From Lachnospiraceae bacterium A4 (lineage in GTDB: Bacteria > Bacillota > Clostridia > Lachnospirales > Lachnospiraceae), in the NCBI GenBank assembly GCA_000403215.2, contig KE159527.1, positions 143,876 to 207,875 on the forward strand: 64,000 bases of DNA. Direction: 5' to 3'. Positions within the stretch are counted from its first letter, which is position 1, and each line of letters opens with the position of its first letter. The translations under genes were made by a program, and so were the position numbers. Of this stretch, positions 1 through 7,343 are shown one piece after another. Below the pieces are notes generated by a model. The model worked only from the letters and a program-made list of their open reading frames with translations. It did no database searches and was not told the origin of the DNA.

Positions 1-240
1 GTGACCGCCATAACCCAAGGTAGCGTCCAGCCCCTTTTGTCCCGGCTTAATCTGTAGAAAATCAAGTATTTCCTGCACCATAATCGGCAGATGCATCCCT
101 GCCGGCGTACTCCCTTTACGGATAACCTTTTCGATGGTGTCCGCATATTTTTCAGGATGATGTTCTTTGTACTTTTCTGTATATGTTTTTGGATGTGTTC
201 CCTTGTAGCGCACGCGCCTTTTGTGTTGTTGTTCCTCCAT
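1..240 (-). CDS. rsmH: 16S rRNA (cytosine-1402-N4)-methyltransferase, RsmH type, N-terminal part
   Basis: Only the first 80 codons lie in the window; the gene runs off the left edge. RsmH methylates N4 of C1402 in 16S rRNA with S-adenosylmethionine. The visible end carries the SAM-binding start of the family, DATLGYGGH at residues 72-80, preceded by AGMHLPIMVQEILDFL, the usual position of the HxPVLL region. About 45 basic residues precede it, longer than the classical enzyme; I recall such extended RsmH paralogues in Firmicutes but have not checked. The next gene upstream on the same strand ends 20 bases before this start. A second, classical rsmH may exist in a dcw cluster elsewhere. Confidence 0.8.
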   Translation of the reverse strand, partial: MEEQQHKRRVRYKGTHPKTYTEKYKEHHPEKYADTIEKVIRKGSTPAGMHLPIMVQEILDFLQIKPGQKGLDATLGYGGH

Positions 241-260
241 ACGAATCCCCCATATGCCAA

Positions 261-1964
261 CTAGCCGATCAGACATGTTTTGCCCGCAAAAGCAAAACCG
301 TATTTTCGAATCTGATCCGGTCTCATTCCCTCTGAAATCAATTGAACCGCATACTGCTTTTCTTCTATCTGATTTAAGGCATGTTTTACTGTTTCTTCAA
401 GCCCTTTTTCCTTTGCAGGCTTATGCACTTTAAACTCAATGATGTAGGCATTATCCTTTTCTTGATCGAGTGGCACAAGCATGATATCATAACGCCCAAA
501 ACCACTTTCCCTATTTGACATGATACGAAATCTTCCAGCCAGCTCCACCATCAGTCCCAGTACAAATCCGTGATAGAACCGTTCAGGTGCATCATTTCCC
601 GACACCCCCTTCGCTGTATCAAAATTCGAAAAACTACACAGTGCAATTCTATTCATAAATTCATTCATGGAATCTACATCGTCGAGTATCAAAGCCTTAA
701 TAAAATCATTGTACGGAAGCTGGGCATTATCTCCAAACCAGCCTTTTATCATCTTATGAAATAACTTTTTGACTTCAAGATTGGTGAGTGCCAGTGTATA
801 CTGCATCATTCCGTCATCGTCTGGCTTTTCCGCCCTAACATTTAAAACCTTTAAATATCCTGTCGCCAGCAAAAGACTCCAGACAGCATCGGTACTTCCG
901 ACCAGTTGATTCAGCATGATCTGCTCATCAAGATTAGCCAAAAAGCTGTTTCCCCGCAAAAGTGCCTCCATAGTCTTTTTAATTTCTGAATTTCCCCGCT
1001 GTATCAATGAATTGACAAGACGGTTGCTGCTCGTATTTGCCCAATAGGTCTCATACCTGCCTTTCTTATTCAAAAAAGAAACGATCGACCACGGATTATA
1101 CATGTCTCTCTGGCTGCCAAATGTAAATCCATCATACCACTGTTTCACTTTCTGCTGCTCTGCACCAAGTCCCGCCTGTTCGAGCGCCTCAAAAGTCTCT
1201 TTTTCCGTAAAGCCAAATGAAGTTGTGTACTTCTCAGAAGTTGTAGTGACAACCTCCAAGTTGTTCAAGTCAGAAAAAATACTCTCCTTTGAAATTCGTG
1301 TTATGCCAGTGATCAATCCCCTGCACAGATATTTATTGGATTTAAAGGTATAGTTAAAAAAGCTTCTGAAAAAATCAACTGTCTCATCCCAGCATCCTGC
1401 TATCCATGCCTCCTTCATTGGCGTATCATACTCATCCAGCATGACAATCACATTTTTATGATAATACTGATACAGATACGAGCACAGACGGTTCAACGCG
1501 GTATATGCAGTCATGTCGTCCATCTGTTTGCTTACCGCATCGAAGTCCTCCCGATCTTTTTGATGAAAAATCTGAGCTTCCATAATAAACCGATATTCAC
1601 GGTACACGTCCGCAACAATCTGTTTCAATGCCGCCTTGATCTCATCAATTCTCCCCGTCTTAATTGGCGCAAAGCTTAAAAATATGACGGGGTAAGTGCC
1701 CTGCATGTTTCTGTATTCTTCACTCTGCCAAATAGATAAACCTTCAAATAGATCACCGCGGTTCGCAGACCTATTAGAAAAAAAACATTCAGCCATACTC
1801 AGGTTTAAGGTTTTACCAAACCGGCGCGGACGTGTGATCAGCGTTACCATATCAGAATATTCCCACCACTCTTTGATAAAATCTGTCTTGTCTATATAAA
1901 ATATATGGTCCTCTCTCATTCTTCGAAAGTCCTGATATCCTAACCCTGCCTTGTTTTCATACAT
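261..1964 (-). CDS. AAA-ATPase-like protein with C-terminal PD-(D/E)XK nuclease domain
   Basis: This 567-residue protein fits the AAA-ATPase_like / PDDEXK_9 (DUF1703) architecture common in gut Clostridia and Bacteroidetes. The N-terminus has FYIDKTDFI and a Walker A-like RPRRFGKT near residues 46-53. An acidic Walker B-like VIVMLDEYDTP follows around residue 175. The C-terminus has the nuclease signature: an Asp in GRYDIML followed by IIEFK. A relative sits at 22378-23970 and a more distant one at 13836-15428. The biological role of the family is not established; defence or mobile-element functions have been suggested. It is not tightly linked to its upstream neighbour. Confidence 0.8.
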   Translation of the reverse strand: MYENKAGLGYQDFRRMREDHIFYIDKTDFIKEWWEYSDMVTLITRPRRFGKTLNLSMAECFFSNRSANRGDLFEGLSIWQSEEYRNMQGTYPVIFLSFAPIKTGRIDEIKAALKQIVADVYREYRFIMEAQIFHQKDREDFDAVSKQMDDMTAYTALNRLCSYLYQYYHKNVIVMLDEYDTPMKEAWIAGCWDETVDFFRSFFNYTFKSNKYLCRGLITGITRISKESIFSDLNNLEVVTTTSEKYTTSFGFTEKETFEALEQAGLGAEQQKVKQWYDGFTFGSQRDMYNPWSIVSFLNKKGRYETYWANTSSNRLVNSLIQRGNSEIKKTMEALLRGNSFLANLDEQIMLNQLVGSTDAVWSLLLATGYLKVLNVRAEKPDDDGMMQYTLALTNLEVKKLFHKMIKGWFGDNAQLPYNDFIKALILDDVDSMNEFMNRIALCSFSNFDTAKGVSGNDAPERFYHGFVLGLMVELAGRFRIMSNRESGFGRYDIMLVPLDQEKDNAYIIEFKVHKPAKEKGLEETVKHALNQIEEKQYAVQLISEGMRPDQIRKYGFAFAGKTCLIG

Positions 1965-2146
1965 AGAAATACCCCACGCTTATATCATTCTATGAGTTTC
2001 TGTTAACAGTATACCTGATTCCGTCATTTTGTACAACACCTGTGTGCAATCAAGTAGGGAAAGTAAAGCCGGAGTGTCCGTGCGCATAAAAAGAGAGCCG
2101 TTTCCCGCCCTCCTTTCACACGAACCTGTTCAACTATGCTTCAAAG

Positions 2147-2665
2147 CTACTGCAAAATACTCCGAACCTTTTCCTCGTACTCCTCTCTGGTGATGATATC
2201 CATCTCAAACTGCAATTGAAGCTTTTTCAAGGCTTCGAAATTGTCAAATTTCCTGCGTGCCTTCGCCAGCTTCTCCTCATATTCCAGCTCTGTGACAATA
2301 TCCAAATCCTTTGCCTTGTCGAGCTTGCGCTTCTCGTTCTCAAACTGTTCAAGCGCCCTTTTTCTATCCTTCTCGATAGAATGCTGTCTGAACTGCTGTT
2401 CTTTCTGTTCTACCTGCTCTACAATGTCCGCGATCCTCTCCAGATCAGGATTGATGACATCAAGGATATCTGTCACATCAAACGGCTCCGTTCGGAAGGT
2501 ATCTGCGATGTAAGCGACATATCGCTTGCCGATTTCTGCGTACTGGCTCTCTAGCTTCTTCTCAATTGCCGCCTTTTGAATCTTGAGATTTGCAAGCTCT
2601 GTCTGTTCCCGCGTCGCATTGCCGATATCCCTGACAGCTTTGGTCGTCTTATCAAAAAAATCCAT
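2147..2665 (-). CDS. Coiled-coil protein with two SHOCT-like C-terminal motifs
   Basis: A 172-residue charged, mostly helical protein with no signal peptide or membrane segment. The N-terminus begins MDFFDKTTKAV. Most of the chain is Glu/Lys-rich and probably coiled coil. Two short SHOCT-like motifs sit near the C-terminus: DLDIVTELEYEEKLAKAR, and a second in which DIITREEYEEKV follows a short helix. SHOCT modules are thought to be oligomerisation elements. The start is the ATG at 2665 because it follows AGGAGG at good distance; a longer reading frame from 2728 lacks a site. It appears to be a single-gene unit. Function unknown. Confidence 0.7.
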   Translation of the reverse strand: MDFFDKTTKAVRDIGNATREQTELANLKIQKAAIEKKLESQYAEIGKRYVAYIADTFRTEPFDVTDILDVINPDLERIADIVEQVEQKEQQFRQHSIEKDRKRALEQFENEKRKLDKAKDLDIVTELEYEEKLAKARRKFDNFEALKKLQLQFEMDIITREEYEEKVRSILQ

Positions 2666-2811
2666 CCTTTTTTCCTCCTGTTTTCCACTGCATGTACCCG
2701 AAATCTTCAGGCACATGCACGTCTTCATTAATAAGTTATCCTTATTCTACCATTCTATCGTTGAAGATGCCACAAAACTATCTATAAATTCTATGAAAAA
2801 AGCATAAAGCG

Positions 2812-3465
2812 CTACCGCTGCAATCCTTTTGCGAGCAGACGCTCGTACTCCTCCCACGAAATGTATCTGCCGCCCATGCTCTCCAAATGCTCTGTGTGGA
2901 ACTGACAGTCAATGAACAGAAATTTTTCCTTCTCCAAGAAGTGCGCAAAAGCAATCAGCGCTGTCTTAGAGCCATTTTCCTTTTCGGAGAACATACTCTC
3001 ACCAAAAAAGCACTTTCCAATGCTGACGCCATAAAATCCGCCTGCCAGCACGTCATCTTCCAACACCTCCACGCTGACCGCATACCCCTGCTCGTGCAGA
3101 CGGCGGTATGCCTCCTCCATCTCATCGGAAATCCAAGTTCCCTCATTGAATTCTCTCTTTAACCGGCAGCGGTGCATCGTGTCTGCAAAATCTCTGTTCA
3201 GCACAACGCGGAGTGTGTGCTTTTTCATGTACTTTCGCATAGAGTGCGACACATGAATCTCGCTTGGAAAAATAACAAAGCGCTTTTTCGGACACCACCA
3301 CAGAATTTCCTCTCCCGGATTGTACCATGGAAATATCCCGTGCGAGTATGCTAACAAGAGCCGCTCGACAGACAAATCCCCGCCAACACCCAGCAGTCCA
3401 TCCTCCCTTGCAAGTGTTGGATGCGGAAACGAGATTTCCTTTTCATTGATGCGAAATACTGGCAT
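2812..3465 (-). CDS. aat: Leucyl/phenylalanyl-tRNA--protein transferase
   Basis: Aat adds Leu or Phe from charged tRNA to proteins with N-terminal Arg or Lys, making primary N-degrons for ClpS. The 217-residue product shows the family landmarks in order: FPHPTLAREDGLLGVGGDL, YSHGIFPWY, WWCPKKRFV, then GGFYGVSIG and FFGESMFS, and a C-terminal FIDCQFHTEHLESMGG. The start at 3465 follows AGGAG; the open frame extends further upstream without a site. It lies 22 bases downstream of clpA and is the last gene of the long minus-strand array, so tagging enzyme, unfoldase and adaptor are encoded together. Confidence 0.95.
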   Translation of the reverse strand: MPVFRINEKEISFPHPTLAREDGLLGVGGDLSVERLLLAYSHGIFPWYNPGEEILWWCPKKRFVIFPSEIHVSHSMRKYMKKHTLRVVLNRDFADTMHRCRLKREFNEGTWISDEMEEAYRRLHEQGYAVSVEVLEDDVLAGGFYGVSIGKCFFGESMFSEKENGSKTALIAFAHFLEKEKFLFIDCQFHTEHLESMGGRYISWEEYERLLAKGLQR

Positions 3466-3487
3466 GACCGTTCTCCTTTTCTGTAAT

Positions 3488-5812
3488 TCATACTTTTTTC
3501 TTTTTCGGATGAATGCTCTTTTTGGGCTGATCCTGCGGGTATTCAAGATGAAAGCAGTCCTCCTGCGTTGTCAGCTTACATACTCCGCCTTTTTTGAGTT
3601 TACCGAACAAGATTTCATCAACGAGAAGCGGTTTCACTTCGCTCTGTATCACCCGGTCAATCTCTCTTGCACCAAATTCTGTAGTAATGCCTTTTTGCTG
3701 TAATAATTTTTTTGCTGCTGCGCTGACTGACAACTCGACCTTTTTCAAGCGAAGCATCTTTTGCAGCTCGCCTAGCTTTTTCTCTGTAATCTGGGCTGCC
3801 ATCGCACTGTCCATACCGTGAAATACCACAATCTTATTCAGACGGTTGCGAAATTCCGGTTGGAAGATACGTTTCACTTCCTCCATAATCACATCCGACT
3901 TGACGTCCTGTCCGGTGAAGCCGATGCCATGCTTTCCAATCCGGCTTGCACCCGCGTTGGAGGTCATGATGACAATGACATTGCGAAAATCTGCCTTTCT
4001 GCCCTGATTGTCTGTCAGCGTGGCATAATCCATCACCTGTAGGAGAATGTTATAAATATCTGGATGCGCCTTCTCAATCTCATCCAGCAATAGCACTGCA
4101 TGGGGATTTTTGCGAATCTCCTCCGTCAGCAGCCCGCCCTCCTCATAGCCGACATATCCTGCGGGAGAGCCGATCAGCTTCGCAACGGCATGTTTTTCCT
4201 CATACTCACTCATATCAAAACGAATCAGTTTGATGCCCATCTCATCGGCAAGACTTCTTGCAATCTCGGTCTTTCCGACACCTGTAGGTCCCACAAAAAG
4301 CAGGCTTGCAAGCGGTTTTCCCTCCTCCAAAAGCCCTGCTCTCGAAAATTTTACGGCATTGACTACCTGTGCGACTGCCTCGTCCTGACCAAACACACGG
4401 CTCGTCAGGCGCTTTTCCAATGTCGCAAGTGTTTCAATCTCATCCTGCTCTACCACTTGTTTGGGAATCTGACAGGTTTTGGAGAGAATCTCATCTATCA
4501 AATCCGTTCCAACAGACTGTTTTTTTTGATTTAAAGGATGCAGTCTGCGATACGCCCCCGCCTCATCAATCAAATCAATCGCCTTGTCTGGCAGATAGCG
4601 CTCATTGACATATTTCGCACTCATGTTTACTGCATACGCGATGACACCCTTCCCGTAAGTGACGCCATGATATTTTTCATAGTTCTCTTTGAGTCCCTCC
4701 AAAATGCAGGTGGCATCTTCGATGTCAGGTTCTTTGATATCAATATTCTGAAAGCGTCTCACAAGGCTCTTGCTCTTCTCGAAATGCTTCTTGTATTCCT
4801 CATAGGTCGTCGCACCGATAAATCGGACATTCCCTGCTGCCAGATAGGGCTTTAGCATATTAGAGATGTCAAATGCGCCTCCATTCACCGCACCGGCACC
4901 GACAATGTTGTGAATTTCATCAATGTACACGATGGGCTTCTCCTCACGGCTGATGCTGTCCATCACGCGCTTAAACCGTTTCTCAAAATCACCGCGAAAC
5001 TGTGTTCCGGCAATCAAGCTTCCAAGATCCAGCGAAAAAATCTTCGCGTCCCTCAATGGCTCTGGCACATTTTCCTCTTCAATCAGCCGCGCAAGACCAT
5101 ATGTAATCGCTGTCTTGCCAACGCCGGGCTCCCCGATATGGAGAGGATTATTCTTCTCTTTGCGGCACAGAATCTGCATCGTCCGCTCAAGCTCCTCCTC
5201 CCTGCCAATCAGAGGATTTACGCCGTCCAGCGCATCGTTGAGACAGACTGCAAACTGCTGCCACACCTTCTCCGGCAAGGCTTCTGACGCTGCCTCCTCC
5301 GCCTCCGCGGTGTGACCCTCATCATCTCGGTACGCGTCTTTTGTCTGCCTGACAGCAGCCGCCTCCTCGTGCAAAACAGTCATCTGCTGTAAGAGCTCAG
5401 CATGTTCGATTCCCTGCAACTGCATGTAGTATACGGCATAGCTTTCCTCCAGCTCAAACATGGCATGGACAAGATGCATCAAGCCAACAACATTCCGCCC
5501 ACCCCCCTGCGCCGAATGCCATGCGTAGGACAACAGGCTTCCCATACCAGCAGAGAACTCTGGATTTTGATCAGGCGCCTGATTCGTACACTCCTCAGAG
5601 TGAACCGCAACCATATATTCGTTAAAATAGCCTTCAAGCTGCGCAGTCAGGTCATGAATACTGCCGCCGCAGTCCTCAAATGCCTCCGCAAACAACTGAT
5701 TCTCACAGATCACATACAATAACAGCTCTGGCGTCACAAGCTCGTAATGCCGTTCCTTCGCCAACACGATCACAGAATTGATAATCTCTGCAACTTCCCT
5801 TGATACCTGCAT
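3488..5812 (-). CDS. clpA: ATP-dependent Clp protease ATP-binding subunit ClpA
   Basis: ClpA is the hexameric AAA+ unfoldase that feeds substrates to ClpP. The 774-residue protein has a Clp N-domain (about 1-150), an acidic linker, a first AAA+ module with GEPGVGKT at 227-234 and YIDEIHN near 300, and a second with GPTGVGKT at 508-515 and LLLDEIEKAHP near 580. There is no ClpB/ClpC-type middle coiled coil. An IGF tripeptide at 630-632, in GKHGIGFTG, is the ClpP-docking loop, so it should act with ClpP (not in this window). The clpS gene ends 6 bases upstream, which supports ClpA over ClpC or ClpE. Confidence 0.95.
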   Translation of the reverse strand: MQVSREVAEIINSVIVLAKERHYELVTPELLLYVICENQLFAEAFEDCGGSIHDLTAQLEGYFNEYMVAVHSEECTNQAPDQNPEFSAGMGSLLSYAWHSAQGGGRNVVGLMHLVHAMFELEESYAVYYMQLQGIEHAELLQQMTVLHEEAAAVRQTKDAYRDDEGHTAEAEEAASEALPEKVWQQFAVCLNDALDGVNPLIGREEELERTMQILCRKEKNNPLHIGEPGVGKTAITYGLARLIEEENVPEPLRDAKIFSLDLGSLIAGTQFRGDFEKRFKRVMDSISREEKPIVYIDEIHNIVGAGAVNGGAFDISNMLKPYLAAGNVRFIGATTYEEYKKHFEKSKSLVRRFQNIDIKEPDIEDATCILEGLKENYEKYHGVTYGKGVIAYAVNMSAKYVNERYLPDKAIDLIDEAGAYRRLHPLNQKKQSVGTDLIDEILSKTCQIPKQVVEQDEIETLATLEKRLTSRVFGQDEAVAQVVNAVKFSRAGLLEEGKPLASLLFVGPTGVGKTEIARSLADEMGIKLIRFDMSEYEEKHAVAKLIGSPAGYVGYEEGGLLTEEIRKNPHAVLLLDEIEKAHPDIYNILLQVMDYATLTDNQGRKADFRNVIVIMTSNAGASRIGKHGIGFTGQDVKSDVIMEEVKRIFQPEFRNRLNKIVVFHGMDSAMAAQITEKKLGELQKMLRLKKVELSVSAAAKKLLQQKGITTEFGAREIDRVIQSEVKPLLVDEILFGKLKKGGVCKLTTQEDCFHLEYPQDQPKKSIHPKKKKV

Positions 5813-5818
5813 ACCTTC

Positions 5819-6118
5819 CTACGCCTCCTCTATGGTCATTCGAAACGGAAACCCTTCTGCCTTTGCCCGTGCCGCCGCCGACTGTACCTTTGAGACTGCA
5901 ATATCGTATGGGTATGTCCCCACGGCTGCCTTTCCTGTCTCATGTACCAACAGCATCAGTCTCTCCGCTTCTATTTCATCTTTATGAAAAAGCTCGCGCA
6001 GAATGTCTACCACAAAATCCATTGTGGTAAAATCATCATTGTGCATGATCACCTTATACTGTTTGGGCTCCCGTATTTTTATACGTGTACTCTCTCTTGT
6101 TTCTCCCTGTATCGCCAT
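5819..6118 (-). CDS. clpS: ATP-dependent Clp protease adaptor ClpS
   Basis: ClpS binds proteins with bulky N-terminal residues (Leu, Phe, Tyr, Trp) and delivers them to ClpA. The 99-residue product has the flexible N-terminal tail, then YKVIMHNDDFTTMDFVVDIL, which contains the conserved N-degron-binding NDD(F/Y)T element. LLVHETGKAAVGTYPYDIA follows; its His is the conserved pocket residue. It lies between a VWA-domain gene (18 bases upstream) and clpA (6 bases downstream), so the N-degron genes seem to be cotranscribed with the MoxR/VWA module. Confidence 0.96.
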   Translation of the reverse strand: MAIQGETRESTRIKIREPKQYKVIMHNDDFTTMDFVVDILRELFHKDEIEAERLMLLVHETGKAAVGTYPYDIAVSKVQSAAARAKAEGFPFRMTIEEA

Positions 6119-6136
6119 CTTGTATTACCTCACAAA

Positions 6137-7321
6137 TTACCTCATTTTCTCAAAATTAGACAAATCCTGCCCTTTCAGCGCCTTCTCCAGAAGCGTCGGC
6201 AAAAGCTGCGGTATGCAGGCAAAACAAGGAACCCCCAGCCCTGCAATCTTCTGTGCTGTCTGTGCATCATAATACGGCTTGCCGCCGTCGGCAATCGCCA
6301 AGAGGCTGATCACCGTCACACCGGACTCCTTCATATCGCTGATTCGCCGCAAAAGCCCTGCTCTGTTTCCACCCTCATCCAAGTCGGAGATCAGAAAAAA
6401 CAGGGTCTTTGCCGGATTCTCAATGAACTGTTCACAGTAGGCGATAGATTTGTTTATATCTGTGCCGCCGCCAAGCTGAAAACCAAAGAGCAGATCAACA
6501 GGGTCCTCACTTTTCTCTGTCAAATCCACGATATTCGTGTCGAACGCGACAATCCGCGTCTTGATGCTCGCCATGCTCGCCAGAATACAGCTAATGATCG
6601 ACGAATAGATGACCGACTCCCCCATCGAACCACTCTGGTCAATGTCAAGAATAATCGTCCACTTGTTTGCTGCCGTGGTACTGGTCCGGTCAAAAAAGTA
6701 AAAATGTTCCGGCACAATTGTCTTTAAATCAGGATTATAGTGCTTTAAATTGCGGTTTATAGTCATCTTAAAATCCATCGCTGATGCGGACGGAATCGGT
6801 GAATGCTTTCTTTTGTTGACCGCAGCAGTTACAGCGCGCCGGATATCCTGCTCGAGCAGCTTATTGATTTCCTCGACAATCTTCTTGATAAATGTGCGCA
6901 CACTTTCCTTGGAACGCTTTGGGATCTGGTCCTTGAGTGTCAGTATTGTCGAGGCAAGCCCCATATCCGGCTCCATATTCTCCAATAACTCCGGCTCAAA
7001 TAACAATTGTTTTAGTCCGCAGCGCGTCACAGCATCATTCTGGATAACCGTCACCAACTCCTTATCAAACAGTGTCCGCACATCGCCGAGCCAGCGGCTG
7101 ATCTGCGGATTGGAGGGGCCCCTGCCCGCACCTCTGCCCGGATTATTCTGCCCGCCAAAACCGCCGAATTCTGTCCTGTTATAGATCGAAGCCAATGCCT
7201 GATCCATCAAGTCCTGCTCGTGTGAGAGCGACATGTCTCCGTCTCCCATGCCCGACAGCCGCTTGTCACTCTCCTGCCCCAGAATCAGCCGCCATCTGGT
7301 GATTTGTTCTTTTGCTTCCAT
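6137..7321 (-). CDS. VWA domain protein of the MoxR/DUF5682/SWIM cluster
   Basis: A 394-residue soluble protein with a C-terminal von Willebrand A domain. The MIDAS motif DIDQSGSMGES lies at about 226-236, followed by the conserved GGGTDINKSI and the FLISDLDEGG segment. The N-terminal 220 residues are helical and contain a Gly-rich stretch near 51-69. VWA proteins paired with MoxR ATPases usually act as metal-dependent binding partners for substrate or target complexes (magnesium chelatase, NorQ/NorD, RavA/ViaA). The ATG at 7321 is chosen because AGGAGG precedes it. The gap to the upstream DUF5682-like gene is 22 bases and to clpS 18 bases. Target unknown. Confidence 0.85.
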   Translation of the reverse strand: MEAKEQITRWRLILGQESDKRLSGMGDGDMSLSHEQDLMDQALASIYNRTEFGGFGGQNNPGRGAGRGPSNPQISRWLGDVRTLFDKELVTVIQNDAVTRCGLKQLLFEPELLENMEPDMGLASTILTLKDQIPKRSKESVRTFIKKIVEEINKLLEQDIRRAVTAAVNKRKHSPIPSASAMDFKMTINRNLKHYNPDLKTIVPEHFYFFDRTSTTAANKWTIILDIDQSGSMGESVIYSSIISCILASMASIKTRIVAFDTNIVDLTEKSEDPVDLLFGFQLGGGTDINKSIAYCEQFIENPAKTLFFLISDLDEGGNRAGLLRRISDMKESGVTVISLLAIADGGKPYYDAQTAQKIAGLGVPCFACIPQLLPTLLEKALKGQDLSNFEKMR

Positions 7322-7343
7322 CGTATCACATACCTCCTCTGGT

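Noticed and set aside
2040..2130. GC-rich stretch with T-run after the SHOCT gene, considered as terminator
   Set aside because: The possible stem GAGGGC/GGCTCTC is mismatched; not strong enough to list.
5942..6727. 261-codon plus-strand frame opposite clpS and the VWA gene
   Set aside because: It spans two genuine minus-strand genes and their gap and shows no domain or start signal.
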